NCBI GenBank assembly: GCA_047621325.1
Contig: JBLHLT010000015.1
Location: 1 to 64,000, forward strand
DNA length: 64,000 nucleotides
Direction of reading: 5' to 3'
Origin: Bermanella sp047621325
GTDB taxonomy: Bacteria; Pseudomonadota; Gammaproteobacteria; Pseudomonadales; Oceanobacteraceae
The notes beneath the pieces are model-generated. The model made no database searches, was not told the DNA's origin, and saw only the letters and a program-made list of their open reading frames with translations. The first letter of the stretch is position 1. Each line of letters opens with the position of its first letter. A program made the position numbers and the translations under genes. Below are positions 1 to 7,509 of the stretch, piece after piece.

Positions 1-306
1 TTAAAAGGAGGGTTATTTCAGCGACCAAAGATAGACCAACACCAGATAAGTGCTCGAAATAGGCGACGGTCAATCAATATACGGCAGGGGTGCTTGCCTA
101 TATGACTATTTATTCCGGACAGCAGTGTGCCTTCGCAGGGGTGACGGTGAGGTTTCAACCCAAACACCAATCACAAAGTAAGCAACAACGTCATCCACAA
201 GTGCTTTTAGAGGGATTCCATTACCAGCCCTAAATACTCAGGCAGTAAACAACACCTACTAACTCCAGCCTGCGCTGGGGCAATTGCCCTCTTTTAAGAC
301 GTCATC

Positions 307-382
307 CCTAAATACTCGTATCGGGGATTCATTTCCTGTCCTAAATACTCGTATCGGGGATTCATTTCCTGTCCTAAATACC
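307..382. repeat. 33-bp tandem direct repeat, about 2.3 copies
   Basis: Copies start at 307, 340 and 373 with a period of exactly 33 bases. The first two are nearly identical and begin 'cctaaatactcgtatcgggg'. The third is cut short and continues into a different sequence. A diverged single copy is visible around 230. The function is unknown; it looks like local slippage or duplication within a dispersed repeat. Confidence 0.8.
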
Positions 383-446
383 CAGGCTGTAAACACATAA
401 ATCAACACCAGCCCTCCCTAGTGCGATCTCCCTCTTTTCAGACGTC

Positions 447-471
447 ATCCCCGAGTGCTTTTATCGGGGAT
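447..471. repeat. Palindromic hairpin atccccga/tcggggat
   Basis: The 8-bp arms at 447-454 and 464-471 are perfect inverted repeats with a 9-nt loop. The form 'gtcatcccc...ggggatccat' is reminiscent of small dispersed intergenic palindromes found in many proteobacteria. Neither side has a T-run, so it is not an obvious terminator. Confidence 0.6.
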
Positions 472-635
472 CCATTGCCAATATCAGCCTAATAAGCCAC
501 TGCATTTGCAATATAAAGTAACCAACTAAACCAAAGGGAAAACAACCAAAGAGAGACAACCACTTAAAAGAAAGCGAGAACAACAGAAGACTTATTCACT
601 ACAGACATATAATTCAAAGCAAAACTTGCCGAAAA

Positions 636-1148
636 CTACTTTATTTGCACGCTGTCTATATTGATATCAATGCCATTACCAAAACGATCACCGATTTGCT
701 CGATGCCAATCACCAAACCATCTCGGCCATCTGCATCCACTGTAATACCTCGTATTTGCGCGGGTTGAGGCTTAAGACCGTCTAAATGCCCAATTGATAA
801 ACCCCGCAACACCACCGCGCCTTGTGTGCCATTTGGGCCAACACCGTCGATATCCACCCAACGGATTTCATCAATATGCAACTGTAAATCGATATCTAAA
901 GTAATGCCCGCACTTGGAGAGTTCGATAATACTTGTGAATTTAAATTAGATGCTTGGGCGTTTTGGGTATTTGAATCACTTAACAAAAGCGGTACCTGAA
1001 AACCCGCATCGTTGTTAATCACCGCTTGGCTTATTTGCCCAACATGGGCCGCAAGGCCATCATCATTCAGCGGTTTTAATTCGGCAAAAGACAAAACAGA
1101 AAATGAAATTAACGTACACGCGTTTAGCAATACCGTGATTTTTTTCAT
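636..1148 (-). CDS. Secreted DUF6160/FilA-like protein, short paralogue
   Basis: 170 residues. It starts at ATG with a GAGGG ribosome site 7 nt upstream and has an N-terminal signal peptide (positively charged MKK, hydrophobic core, SFAEL near residue 23). The mature part shares a distinctive block with the next gene upstream: LDIDLQLHIDEI, AQIRGITVDADG, and GNGIDINIDSVQI close to its C-terminus. The two are paralogues, and this one lacks the long central and C-terminal extension of its neighbour. This block is typical of the DUF6160 family, sometimes annotated FilA-like because of a pilus-associated Acinetobacter operon. The molecular role is unknown. It sits 118 bp downstream of its paralogue, across a terminator, so it probably has its own promoter. 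Confidence 0.75.
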   Translation of the reverse strand: MKKITVLLNACTLISFSVLSFAELKPLNDDGLAAHVGQISQAVINNDAGFQVPLLLSDSNTQNAQASNLNSQVLSNSPSAGITLDIDLQLHIDEIRWVDIDGVGPNGTQGAVVLRGLSIGHLDGLKPQPAQIRGITVDADGRDGLVIGIEQIGDRFGNGIDINIDSVQIK

Positions 1149-1211
1149 TGTTTTACCCTCTGCTAGTTCAATTCTACTTTTGAGTTATTTAACAACAGTA
1201 TAAACCATAAA

Positions 1212-1235
1212 AAAACCCCGGCGAACCGGGGTTTT
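1212..1235 (-). terminator. Rho-independent terminator of the 490-aa DUF6160 gene
   Basis: The stem CCCCGG/CCGGGG (1216-1221 and 1226-1231) has a 4-nt loop and is extended by AAAA/TTTT pairing. On the minus strand it is followed by a run of seven T, and it lies 30 bp past the stop codon at 1267. The symmetric flanks may let it act in both directions. Confidence 0.9.
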
Positions 1236-1266
1236 CTTTCATACTAAGTATAAGTACAACAGTCGA

Positions 1267-2739
1267 TTAGTGACCGTAAACGTATACAGAAGTACCAGTC
1301 ATGTCGATATCTTTGATAAGCACAGAACCTAGAGAGCGCTCAGAAGTGTTAGTACCACCTAGGTAAATGTTACCTAGCATGATAGTACCTTCCATTTTCA
1401 TGTCAGAGATTGCTAGAGCAGAAACAGTTACACCTGTTTCAACTGCACTTGCACGCTCAACAACGTCGATGTTCATAGAGAAATGCATACCTTCGATCAC
1501 ATCAGAGATACCGTCAGCACCTGCATTACCGTAAACATCTACAGTGTCAACACCGTTGAAGAAACCTAGGTCTTTAACACCAAACTCGTTGCTTGCGCCA
1601 GTACCGTCACCGTCAACCCATGCCGCTGTATCGATAGCGCCACCGAATTTACCAGAGATCGCTAGACCACCAGTGTGGTTACCACCAACACTATCAAGAG
1701 AACCAGTACCAGAGATGTTCAACTCACCACGAACATAACGACCAGAAGCCGCACCAGTTTGTAGGCCACCTTCGCTGTTTTGTAGAGCCATGTCGAATAC
1801 GCCGTTGTACTTCTCAACCAAAGAATCTTGGAGGTAGTTACGGAAGTTTTTGATTACGAATCCACCAACGTTACCACCAGTTGCAGAAGCCAAAGCATTA
1901 GCTACACCGCTAGCAGTTGACAAATTACCAGCATCAGCAGCTAGAGCTAAAGACTCAGGTTGAGCACCTGCACCATTTGCAGCCAAATCAGCACCAGCAG
2001 CAGCGACTACTGCTTTCATAGCCGTACCTGCAGCTTCAGCACCACCAGCACCAGAAAGAGCGCCATCAAAGGCAGCTTTGCTTGGGTAACCAATGGCTTG
2101 AGCTGCAGCATCATCTACTACAATATTCGTTGCGTACGTACCAACAGCCGCTGCATCAAAAGTACCTACAAGGGCTGCACCCGCTGCACCGCTTTTATAA
2201 TTAGCTAGAGTTAAGCCGTTTAGTGCAGCGTTAGTGTAAGCAGCATCAGCACCAGTGATCGCTTGAGATACCGCTAGGTTAGCACTACCATTGTTAATCA
2301 TTACTGCATCAACAGTGATATCGATACCGTTACCAGCAGTGTCACCAATTTTACCAAAACCGATAGATAGGCCTTGAGAACCATCTGCATCAATTGTTAC
2401 GCCACGGATCTGAGCAGCTGAAAGCGCACCAGTAGCATCATCAATACTACCAATACTTAGACTTTTCAGAGTAATAGCACCTTTAGTACCAGCAATTGCC
2501 GCTTCATCAGCGTCTAAAGTGTCGCCATCACCGTTTAAATCTAGTGCTGCGCGAGTAGCACCGTCGTCATCAACGTATTTGATTGCATCAATTGTCATCT
2601 GCAAATCAACGTCGATTGTGATACCGGCTTGACCAGTCATGCCAGCAAGGAAAGAATCGTCCATAGCAGTCATTTCTGCTTGAGCGAAAGGAGCGGCGGC
2701 TACTGCAGTAACCAAAGCAAGTTTTTTAAGGCCTTTCAT
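1267..2739 (-). CDS. Secreted DUF6160/FilA-like surface protein
   Basis: 490 residues with an AGGAGAC ribosome site before its ATG. A signal peptide ends near residue 21 (APFAQAEM). The first ~150 residues carry the DUF6160-type block (GITIDVDLQMTIDAI, AQIRGVTIDADG, GNGIDITVDAVMI) shared with the 170-residue gene downstream. The middle (about 155-290) is strongly Ala/Gly-rich and low in complexity. The C-terminal ~200 residues are Gly/Asp/Asn-rich with beta-strand character and end in Val-Tyr-Gly-His. Cysteine is absent, as in many exported beta-rich proteins. The family is unassigned; a cell-surface or pilus-associated role is a guess from FilA-like annotation. It is followed by a strong terminator, so it is probably expressed alone and possibly at high level. 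Confidence 0.8.
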   Translation of the reverse strand: MKGLKKLALVTAVAAAPFAQAEMTAMDDSFLAGMTGQAGITIDVDLQMTIDAIKYVDDDGATRAALDLNGDGDTLDADEAAIAGTKGAITLKSLSIGSIDDATGALSAAQIRGVTIDADGSQGLSIGFGKIGDTAGNGIDITVDAVMINNGSANLAVSQAITGADAAYTNAALNGLTLANYKSGAAGAALVGTFDAAAVGTYATNIVVDDAAAQAIGYPSKAAFDGALSGAGGAEAAGTAMKAVVAAAGADLAANGAGAQPESLALAADAGNLSTASGVANALASATGGNVGGFVIKNFRNYLQDSLVEKYNGVFDMALQNSEGGLQTGAASGRYVRGELNISGTGSLDSVGGNHTGGLAISGKFGGAIDTAAWVDGDGTGASNEFGVKDLGFFNGVDTVDVYGNAGADGISDVIEGMHFSMNIDVVERASAVETGVTVSALAISDMKMEGTIMLGNIYLGGTNTSERSLGSVLIKDIDMTGTSVYVYGH

Positions 2740-2768
2740 GTGTTGTCTCCTGATTTTTTTATTATTGT

Positions 2769-2782
2769 GAGGTGTACACCTC
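2769..2782. promoter_or_regulatory. Perfect 14-bp palindrome, possible operator
   Basis: The sequence gaggtgtacacctc is its own reverse complement. It lies 30 bp upstream of the 490-residue gene's start codon and 44 bp past the stop of the gene before it. The position would suit a dimeric regulator's operator in the leader of the secreted protein gene. Nothing else supports a particular regulator. Confidence 0.35.
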
Positions 2783-2825
2783 TATTGAGTGACTACTTCC
2801 TTAGCAGCCATCATCAATTCTTTTA

Positions 2826-3368
2826 TTAGCCAGCCACATTTTCTGTTGGCTTGGCGAAAAATACATTTGGTTTCACTTTATCGATTGGCTTATCGAAGTT
2901 TATTTTTTTATTTTCGCGATCAACTTCGTATGGTAAAAATCTTAACACTGACATACCACGTTTGTGTTCCATTTCGATGGCGATTCCATCTACCTCTTTG
3001 CCTTTATGCGGCACTTGCGCTTTAACAAACAAAGCGGCAGATATAAATTTATTTGCTTCAGCACCCGATTTTAACAGTTCACGCAGCTTGTAAATTTTAT
3101 CGCTAAAGCTTGCGTTTTCTTCTGATTTTGGCACTTCAAGCATGATCATATTGCCATTTTCTTCACGGCCAATGGCGAATGGCGATAATGTGTTTTTACG
3201 AGCCAGCTGCAGATAAACATACTTGCCGCCTTGGTCTACTAAATCATTAATTTCTTTTTGAATAACTTGTAACTCATTCTTTGTATCTTGCTTTTTTTCA
3301 TTCTCTTCAGCTTCTGTAAAGGCGCTAAAAAGAGCAAGAACGATAAGGATGGACTTCAACAACTTCAT
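2826..3368 (-). CDS. Secreted hypothetical protein
   Basis: 180 residues, not recognised. A signal peptide is clear (MKLLKSILIVLALFSAFTEA, cleavage near residue 20). It is followed by a charged stretch rich in Glu, Lys and Gln, then a compact region with alternating strands ending FFAKPTENVAG. There are no cysteines and no membrane segment after the signal, so it is likely periplasmic or secreted. It is on the same strand as the DUF6160 genes and 86 bp upstream of the larger one, and the two could be co-transcribed. The ATG is preceded only by a weak GAGCAG-type ribosome site. Confidence that it is a real gene is good because of the signal peptide and consistent coding character. Confidence 0.65.
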   Translation of the reverse strand: MKLLKSILIVLALFSAFTEAEENEKKQDTKNELQVIQKEINDLVDQGGKYVYLQLARKNTLSPFAIGREENGNMIMLEVPKSEENASFSDKIYKLRELLKSGAEANKFISAALFVKAQVPHKGKEVDGIAIEMEHKRGMSVLRFLPYEVDRENKKINFDKPIDKVKPNVFFAKPTENVAG

Positions 3369-3522
3369 ATACTGCTCGTTTCTTTTTGTTATTATTTGTA
3401 AGTGGCAAGCATCCTAACCCGCACAGATTATTCTGCACACTGCAAAGTTCACCTGAATTTACAAACCATTACAAATTCACCCCAAGGGATGACAAACAGG
3501 GTTGATTTACTGACCAATTGAT

Positions 3523-3773
3523 AGACAACACCCTCTAAATAAATACAAACGTACCTAAATACAGTTACTTTTGGTTATTATTAATTTAATTTTAATAACC
3601 AAAAGAAGTTTATTTGTGAAGCTAGGTTCATTTTTTATTGGTACGTATGAACCTAGTTTAAGTGGTGCACTGAAACTGGGTATTAACGGAACATCGGGTG
3701 TTACCCATAAACCCAAAACTATTTTTACCGCTCTTTTTGGCTTATTTGTACCAACCTATTAAGAGGTGTTGTC
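3523..3773. mobile_element. MITE-like element with terminal inverted repeats (candidate)
   Basis: The ends read gacaacaccctct (from 3524) and, inverted, gacaacacctctt (to 3773), a 12-of-13 match with one shifted base. The ~250 bp between them are full of internal palindromes: 13-bp arms at 3568-3580/3593-3605 and 9-bp arms ctaggttca/tgaacctag at 3622-3630/3648-3656. No transposase frame is present; the 63-codon frame inside is not credible. I see no target-site duplication. The terminal repeats, size and secondary structure fit a non-autonomous element, but this is inferred from one copy. Confidence 0.45.
3568..3605. repeat. Inverted repeat, 13-bp arms
   Basis: The arms cttttggttatta (3568-3580) and taataaccaaaag (3593-3605) are perfect inverted repeats around a 12-nt AT loop, inside the MITE-like element. 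No gene is adjacent, so it is not obviously a terminator. Confidence 0.7.
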
Positions 3774-3994
3774 GGTCTTTTTATCTATATTTGGGTAATC
3801 TGGCTCGTTAGATATTTATGGTCTGTGATTTTAAGGTATTACGTTTTTCATTAGGCCACCCTTCAACATCCCTCGCTCCTCAGGGCGAACGGTTTTGATG
3901 CTTATTTAAATAGTTCTACTGGATGGCTTGTATTGGCCCTTCAATAGAAGTCAAACCATTCGCCATCTTTTCGCATTGGAGAAATTGGACCTTT

Positions 3995-4740
3995 GGTTTC
4001 GTGCGCAGTGCGCAACTCTTACAATTGTTACGCTACTACTGAAATGTAGGAACCCACCCTGCGGGTGAATCGCTGTGTATTTTGTTTGAATTGGCTTTGG
4101 CTGGATGGTTAATTACCTACCAGCCCAAGTATTCACTAGGAGTTCACCTTGAATAAATACGTTCGCTGGTTTCGTGCGCAGTGCGCAACTCTTACAATTG
4201 TTACGCTACTGCTGAAATGTAGGAACCCGCACCTGCGGGTGAATCATTGTGTATCTGGTTTGAATTGGCTTTGGCTGGATGGTTAATTACCTACCAACCC
4301 AAGTATTCACTAGGGGCTCACCTTGAATAAATACGTTCGCTGCTACCGTGCGCGGGACGCAACGCCTACAGGTGTCGCGTTAATCTATGAATGTAGGAAT
4401 CCGCACCTGCGGGTGAATCGCTGTGTATTTTGTTTGAATTGGCTTTGGCTGGATGGTTAATTACCTACCAGCCCAAGTATTCACTAGGGGTTCACCTTGA
4501 ATAAATACGTTCGCTGGTTTCGTGCGCAGTGCGCAACTCTTACAATTGTTACGCTACTGCTGAAATGTAGGAACCCGCACCTGCGGGTGAATCATTGTGT
4601 ATCTGGTTTGAATTGGCTTTGGCTGGATGGTTAATTACCTACCAACCCAAGTATTCACTAGGGGTTCACCTTGAATAAATACGTTCGCTGCTATCGTGCG
4701 CAAGGCGCAACGCCTACAAATACCGTTGAACTGACTAAAT
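3995..4740. repeat. Tandem array of a 174-bp REP/BIME-like unit
   Basis: Units start at 3995, 4168, 4342, 4516 and 4690, giving periods of 173, 174, 174 and 174; the last is cut off after about 50 bases. Each unit has a conserved core (gaattggctttggctggatgg) and, to its left, two hairpin-prone pieces. One is gtagg followed by the arms acccgca/tgcgggt (perfect in copies 2 and 4). The other is an opposing tgcgca-rich piece ending cttac or cctac, the reverse complement of a GTAGG/GTAAG head. Copies 1 and 3 share 'cgctgtgtatttt' while copies 2 and 4 share 'cattgtgtatctgg', so a 348-bp dimer also repeats. No coding frame is seen. GTAGG-headed facing hairpins are the hallmark of REP elements in BIME arrangement. 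Confidence 0.85.
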
Positions 4741-4844
4741 GTTGGAGGCGATATAATAACTGACTCGTACGCTAGGAAAGCGATACTTTAGAAAGGTAGA
4801 AACAGAACGAAGTACTATAAATGAAAACAAGATAATAAAAGAAA

Positions 4845-4920
4845 TGGTATCCCGTAGGGGAGTCGAACCCCTGTTACCGCCGTGAAAGGGCGGTGTCCTA
4901 GGCCTCTAGACGAACGGGAC
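4845..4920 (-). tRNA. tRNA-Glu (anticodon TTC)
   Basis: The reverse strand folds as a complete 76-nt cloverleaf with acceptor GTCCCGT/ACGGGAT, discriminator A and an encoded CCA end. The anticodon loop is CTTTCAC on a CCGCC/GGCGG stem, and the T arm contains GGTTCGA. The anticodon TTC reads glutamate codons. It is the second gene of a tRNA pair, 39 bp after tRNA-Ala, and shares that gene's promoter. Confidence 0.97.
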
Positions 4921-4959
4921 ACTTAAGATTCATAAACTATAGGCCGAGTTTATAAAAAT

Positions 4960-5035
4960 TGGTGGAGCCTAGCGGGATCGAACCGCTGACCTCAACACTG
5001 CCAGTGTTGCGCTCTCCCAGCTGAGCTAAGGCCCC
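4960..5035 (-). tRNA. tRNA-Ala (anticodon GGC)
   Basis: The reverse strand gives a 76-nt tRNA with acceptor GGGGCCT/AGGCTCC, encoded ACCA end, D-loop AGCTGGGAGAGC, anticodon arm CACTGGCAGTG and T arm GGTTCGATCC. Anticodon GGC decodes alanine GCC/GCU. It is first in the pair and lies about 65 bp downstream of a consensus-like sigma-70 promoter. Confidence 0.97.
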
Positions 5036-5100
5036 ACACACATCTAAATTATTGGTCGTTGGGATTGACCAAAGCAGCAAGCTGCTAAGATGTGGCGTGC

Positions 5101-5128
5101 ATTATACGGATAGATTTCCCTTTGTCAC
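5101..5128 (-). promoter_or_regulatory. Sigma-70 promoter of the tRNA-Ala/tRNA-Glu operon
   Basis: On the minus strand GTGACA (5123-5128) and a perfect TATAAT (5101-5106) are 16 bp apart. The -10 is followed by a GC-rich discriminator (gcacgcc), as is usual for stable-RNA promoters under growth-rate control. The leader before tRNA-Ala contains a small agcagc/gctgct hairpin. Confidence 0.8.
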
Positions 5129-5230
5129 CCCTATTACTGAGTTTTTTACGAATTAAAACAATCTGTTAGCATTTTTAGGGATGGGTGGCTGGCGGGCTCG
5201 CTGACTTTCATATTTTGGGGCTATGTGCTG

Positions 5231-5785
5231 CTATTTGGCCAGTGATCTCACCGTGGGAACGGACACTTGTTCTGTCCCTTGGGCTTTGGCTAACTGCACC
5301 TGTGCAAGGGCGTTGTGCATTTGAGCGCGCCACAGGCTATCGGCGGCGTCTTTTTGTGCGATTGAGTCTTGGCTTTGATCCATGACCACCGGTAAATCTA
5401 ACGCTAGCCAGGTGAAATAACCGTCTTTAAAGTAATGTACGTTTTCATACCCCCAAGCGACGGCTAAAAATGTTGCGACGGCACTGCGGTAACAATGGGC
5501 GCTGTTGCAATAGATCACAATGGGGATATCACGATCGAGTGTTTCTATCAGGTATAGGTCGTTGAAGTCACGCTTTAAATCTAGATGCACGGCACTTCGT
5601 ATATGACCTAGCTGATATTCGAATTGGTCACGCACATCAATGAATGTGGCCCCTTTTTCAAATAAATTCAGTGCCTGATAGGCATCAATGGTATTGGCGC
5701 CTTTAATTGATTGGATTTCTTCGGCTTGAATCGAGCATACGCAAAGCATTAACGTCAGGCTCAACAAGGAGATTCTAATACTCAT
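5231..5785 (-). CDS. Periplasmic rhodanese-domain protein
   Basis: 184 residues from the ATG at 5785, chosen because GGGAG lies 7 nt upstream and the protein then begins directly with a signal peptide (MSIRISLLSLTLML..., cleavage near CSIQA). A longer frame to 5839 exists but would bury the signal. A single rhodanese domain follows (about residues 30-140): FIDVRDQFEYQLGHI near its start, then the active-site loop YCNSAHCYRS, whose first Cys should be the persulfide-carrying residue. The C-terminal 45 residues are Gln/Ala-rich and probably disordered. It is a likely periplasmic sulfurtransferase or thiol-handling protein of unknown substrate. It stands alone between the tRNAs and the motility locus. 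Confidence 0.85.
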   Translation of the reverse strand: MSIRISLLSLTLMLCVCSIQAEEIQSIKGANTIDAYQALNLFEKGATFIDVRDQFEYQLGHIRSAVHLDLKRDFNDLYLIETLDRDIPIVIYCNSAHCYRSAVATFLAVAWGYENVHYFKDGYFTWLALDLPVVMDQSQDSIAQKDAADSLWRAQMHNALAQVQLAKAQGTEQVSVPTVRSLAK

Positions 5786-6258
5786 GACCATGCTCCCATT
5801 AACAGTGTTAATTTGAGTATAGGACGTGTAATCCACCAAGCTTGTAACTTATAGCTGTAAGGTTGTGGGTGAGTTATAGCTAAACAGCCCAAGTAAATAT
5901 TTGACTAATTACGGTTAGAGAACATGGTGGCTAAACACGGGTTGTTGTGAGTTAGGGAGTATGTGTGACTGAATTATTTTGACGGTTTGGCGGATGACAG
6001 ATGATAAACAGCTGGTTATTAATAATGCGTTTTTACTATTGTTTCGCCTTTAAACAATTCGGATTTTGATGTCGCGAGCCAGCTCGACGCCTACCAATTT
6101 TGCGTGTTGATTCATTTGGCTTAGTCAATAGGGCTTTTATAAGGCGATACTGTTGAATGGTATAGCAGTAATGTAGGTCGGGATTCATCCCGACAAGCTT
6201 TGAGGCCGTCGTAAGATTACAAGGCCACTATTAAAACTGGATACTCTGCAATTTAATA
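5786..6258. other. Intergenic region with a REP pair
   Basis: No gene is supported in these ~470 bases. The only structure seen is a pair of facing REP-like hairpins at 6071-6194, listed separately. The right end is bounded by the terminator of the DUF2802 gene. Confidence 0.6.
6071..6194. repeat. Facing pair of GTAGG-headed REP hairpins (BIME-like)
   Basis: On the plus strand 6173-6194 reads gtagg followed by the perfect hairpin gtcggga-ttca-tcccgac (6177-6194). On the minus strand 6094-6071 reads GTAGGCGTCGAGC then GGCTCGCGAC, another GTAGG head followed by an imperfect hairpin. Two REP sequences thus face each other across ~80 bp. The heads match those in the 174-bp array at 3995-4740, so both are likely members of the same genomic REP family. 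Confidence 0.65.
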
Positions 6259-6284
6259 ATAAAAAACCGAGCGCTGGCTCGGTT
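6259..6284 (-). terminator. Rho-independent terminator after the DUF2802 gene
   Basis: The arms aaccgagc (6265-6272) and gctcggtt (6277-6284) form an 8-bp stem with a 4-nt loop. On the minus strand the stem is followed by a T-rich run. It lies 29 bp past the stop codon at 6313 and closes the whole chemotaxis operon. Confidence 0.9.
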
Positions 6285-6312
6285 ATAACTTTTTAACGCA
6301 CATGTAATTTGA

Positions 6313-6750
6313 TTAATGCACGGCGCTTTCATAATTGACTTGTCGCTTTCGGTTTAGCGACAGTAGTAACTCGGCTTCTGAATGACTAAAACCACAACTA
6401 CTGACTAAATCATTTTCGGTAGCGCCCATGGCGATCAGGCGTGATGCTTGATCATATGACGGGTGCTCTGGTTGTGAGTTTAAAATCGAGAATTGTTTTT
6501 TTAATACTTCAGCTAACCTGCGTTCGGTTTCTAGGACTTTTTGCCCCATGCCGATGGCGCTTTTTGAGAGTGAGGCCATGTCTTCATGCAATCGTCGGTT
6601 TACTAATTCTTGCTGTCGTTTTTGTGTTAACAACACTCGTGCATTATAAAATGCCATCGAGAAAGCGAGTATTGAAGTACTGGCTGCAATGATAAGTAAT
6701 ACGGGGTGTACAGACGCGGTAAGCGCCCAAGACGATACAAGTTCCAACAT
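6313..6750 (-). CDS. DUF2802 family membrane-anchored protein
   Basis: 145 residues. An N-terminal membrane segment (about 15-35, HPVLLIIAASTSILAFSMAFY) is followed by a basic, coiled-coil-like stretch (about 40-90). A compact C-terminal part has the conserved sequence SYDQASRLIAMGATENDLVSSCGFSHSEAELL, which resembles a small helix-turn-helix-like fold. This is the DUF2802 family, found as the last gene of the polar-flagellum chemotaxis operon in Pseudomonas (the PA1465 position), as here after cheW. Its function is not established. The 117-bp gap to cheW contains a strong hairpin, so its expression may be attenuated relative to cheW. Assignment rests on position and sequence resemblance. Confidence 0.75.
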   Translation of the reverse strand: MLELVSSWALTASVHPVLLIIAASTSILAFSMAFYNARVLLTQKRQQELVNRRLHEDMASLSKSAIGMGQKVLETERRLAEVLKKQFSILNSQPEHPSYDQASRLIAMGATENDLVSSCGFSHSEAELLLSLNRKRQVNYESAVH

Positions 6751-6796
6751 GATTCACTCGCAGTTGCCTAATAGGCAAGTTTTAATTTTATTATGA

Positions 6797-6827
6797 ATAC
6801 CAAGCACGTGTTAACCGTGCTTGGTAT
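6797..6827. terminator. 12-bp hairpin between cheW and the DUF2802 gene
   Basis: The arms ataccaagcacg (6797-6808) and cgtgcttggtat (6816-6827) are perfect inverted repeats with a 7-nt loop, 41 bp past the cheW stop. No T-run follows on the minus strand, so it may be an attenuator or an mRNA 3-prime stabilising structure rather than a full terminator. Confidence 0.5.
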
Positions 6828-6867
6828 CAACTGCTTGACGCTTTCGTTTTACAATGCGGTTTAACGC

Positions 6868-7350
6868 TTAAAAGTCGTTAAGTTCTGCCCATTCTTCATC
6901 GGACATCATTTTCTCAAGATCAACCAAAATAAGTAGCTCATCGTTTTTATGACAAACCCCTTGAATAAATTTGGCAGTTTCTTCATTGCCCACATTCGGC
7001 GTGGTTTCGATTTCAGATTGACGCAGATAAACCACTTCGGCGACTGCATCCACTAAAATACCCACTACTTGGTTTTCTGTTTCAATAATCACAATACGGG
7101 TTTGGTCATTGGTCTCGGTTTCAATTAAGCCAAAACGCAAACGCGTATCAATTACTGTTACAACGTTACCACGCAGATTGATAATACCCAGTACATACGG
7201 TGGCGCACCTGGCACCGGGGCAATCTCTGTATAGCGCAGCACTTCTTGTACCTGCATTACATTGATGCCGTAGGTCTCGTTATCTAAACGAAAGGTGACC
7301 CACTGCAACACGGGATCTTCAGCGACCCCTTTTGCTTCATAGGTACTCAT
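6868..7350 (-). CDS. cheW: CheW chemotaxis coupling protein
   Basis: 160 residues from the ATG at 7350, with GGAG 7 nt upstream; a TTG one codon earlier is also open. It is a single CheW domain over nearly its whole length (WVTFRLDNETYGINVMQVQEVL, then PPYVLGIINLRGNVVTVIDTRLRFG), which contains the classic NLRG turn. CheW bridges MCP receptors to CheA in polar arrays. It follows parP with a 159-bp gap in the motility chemotaxis operon and should be the main coupling protein for CheA encoded at 12298-14484. A second, diverged CheW is encoded with the embedded che module (36744-37238). Confidence 0.95.
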   Translation of the reverse strand: MSTYEAKGVAEDPVLQWVTFRLDNETYGINVMQVQEVLRYTEIAPVPGAPPYVLGIINLRGNVVTVIDTRLRFGLIETETNDQTRIVIIETENQVVGILVDAVAEVVYLRQSEIETTPNVGNEETAKFIQGVCHKNDELLILVDLEKMMSDEEWAELNDF

Positions 7351-7509
7351 CAACTCACTCCTATATTTGGCGTAGCCAACTTAATGTTGCCGGTACACGC
7401 CAGTGGCCAAGTAAAATTAGGCTACTTGTCAAATTCATAACATTCCCTGTTATTAGTTTAGACTAGAGCAGGTTGTGTGCCAGTCGAGTTAGTATCTAAT
7501 GCACCACTG

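Larger units (their letters stand above)
1..635. other. Non-coding stretch with short degenerate repeats
   Basis: No open frame worth calling is seen in these 635 bases. The stretch is built from degenerate copies of a phrase of the type 'cctaaatactcgtatcgggg', including a clean tandem repeat and a hairpin, listed separately. Related phrases recur near 190-260, 290-380 and 425-490, for example 'gacgtcatccc' at about 298 and 441. This gives the look of a decayed, internally duplicated repeat element downstream of the minus-strand gene that ends at 636. No promoter or terminator was identified with confidence. Confidence 0.6.

Noticed and set aside
3571..3762. 63-codon plus-strand frame
   Set aside because: It lies inside a palindrome-rich, probably mobile non-coding element and has no ribosome site or recognisable domain.
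3995..4740. CRISPR array
   Set aside because: Repeat units are 174 bp and conserved over their whole length with no short repeat/unique spacer alternation, and no cas genes are near.
3995..4740. Integron cassette array (attC sites)
   Set aside because: No cassette frames lie between units, no RYYYAAC/GTTRRRY site pairs were recognised, and no integrase is present.
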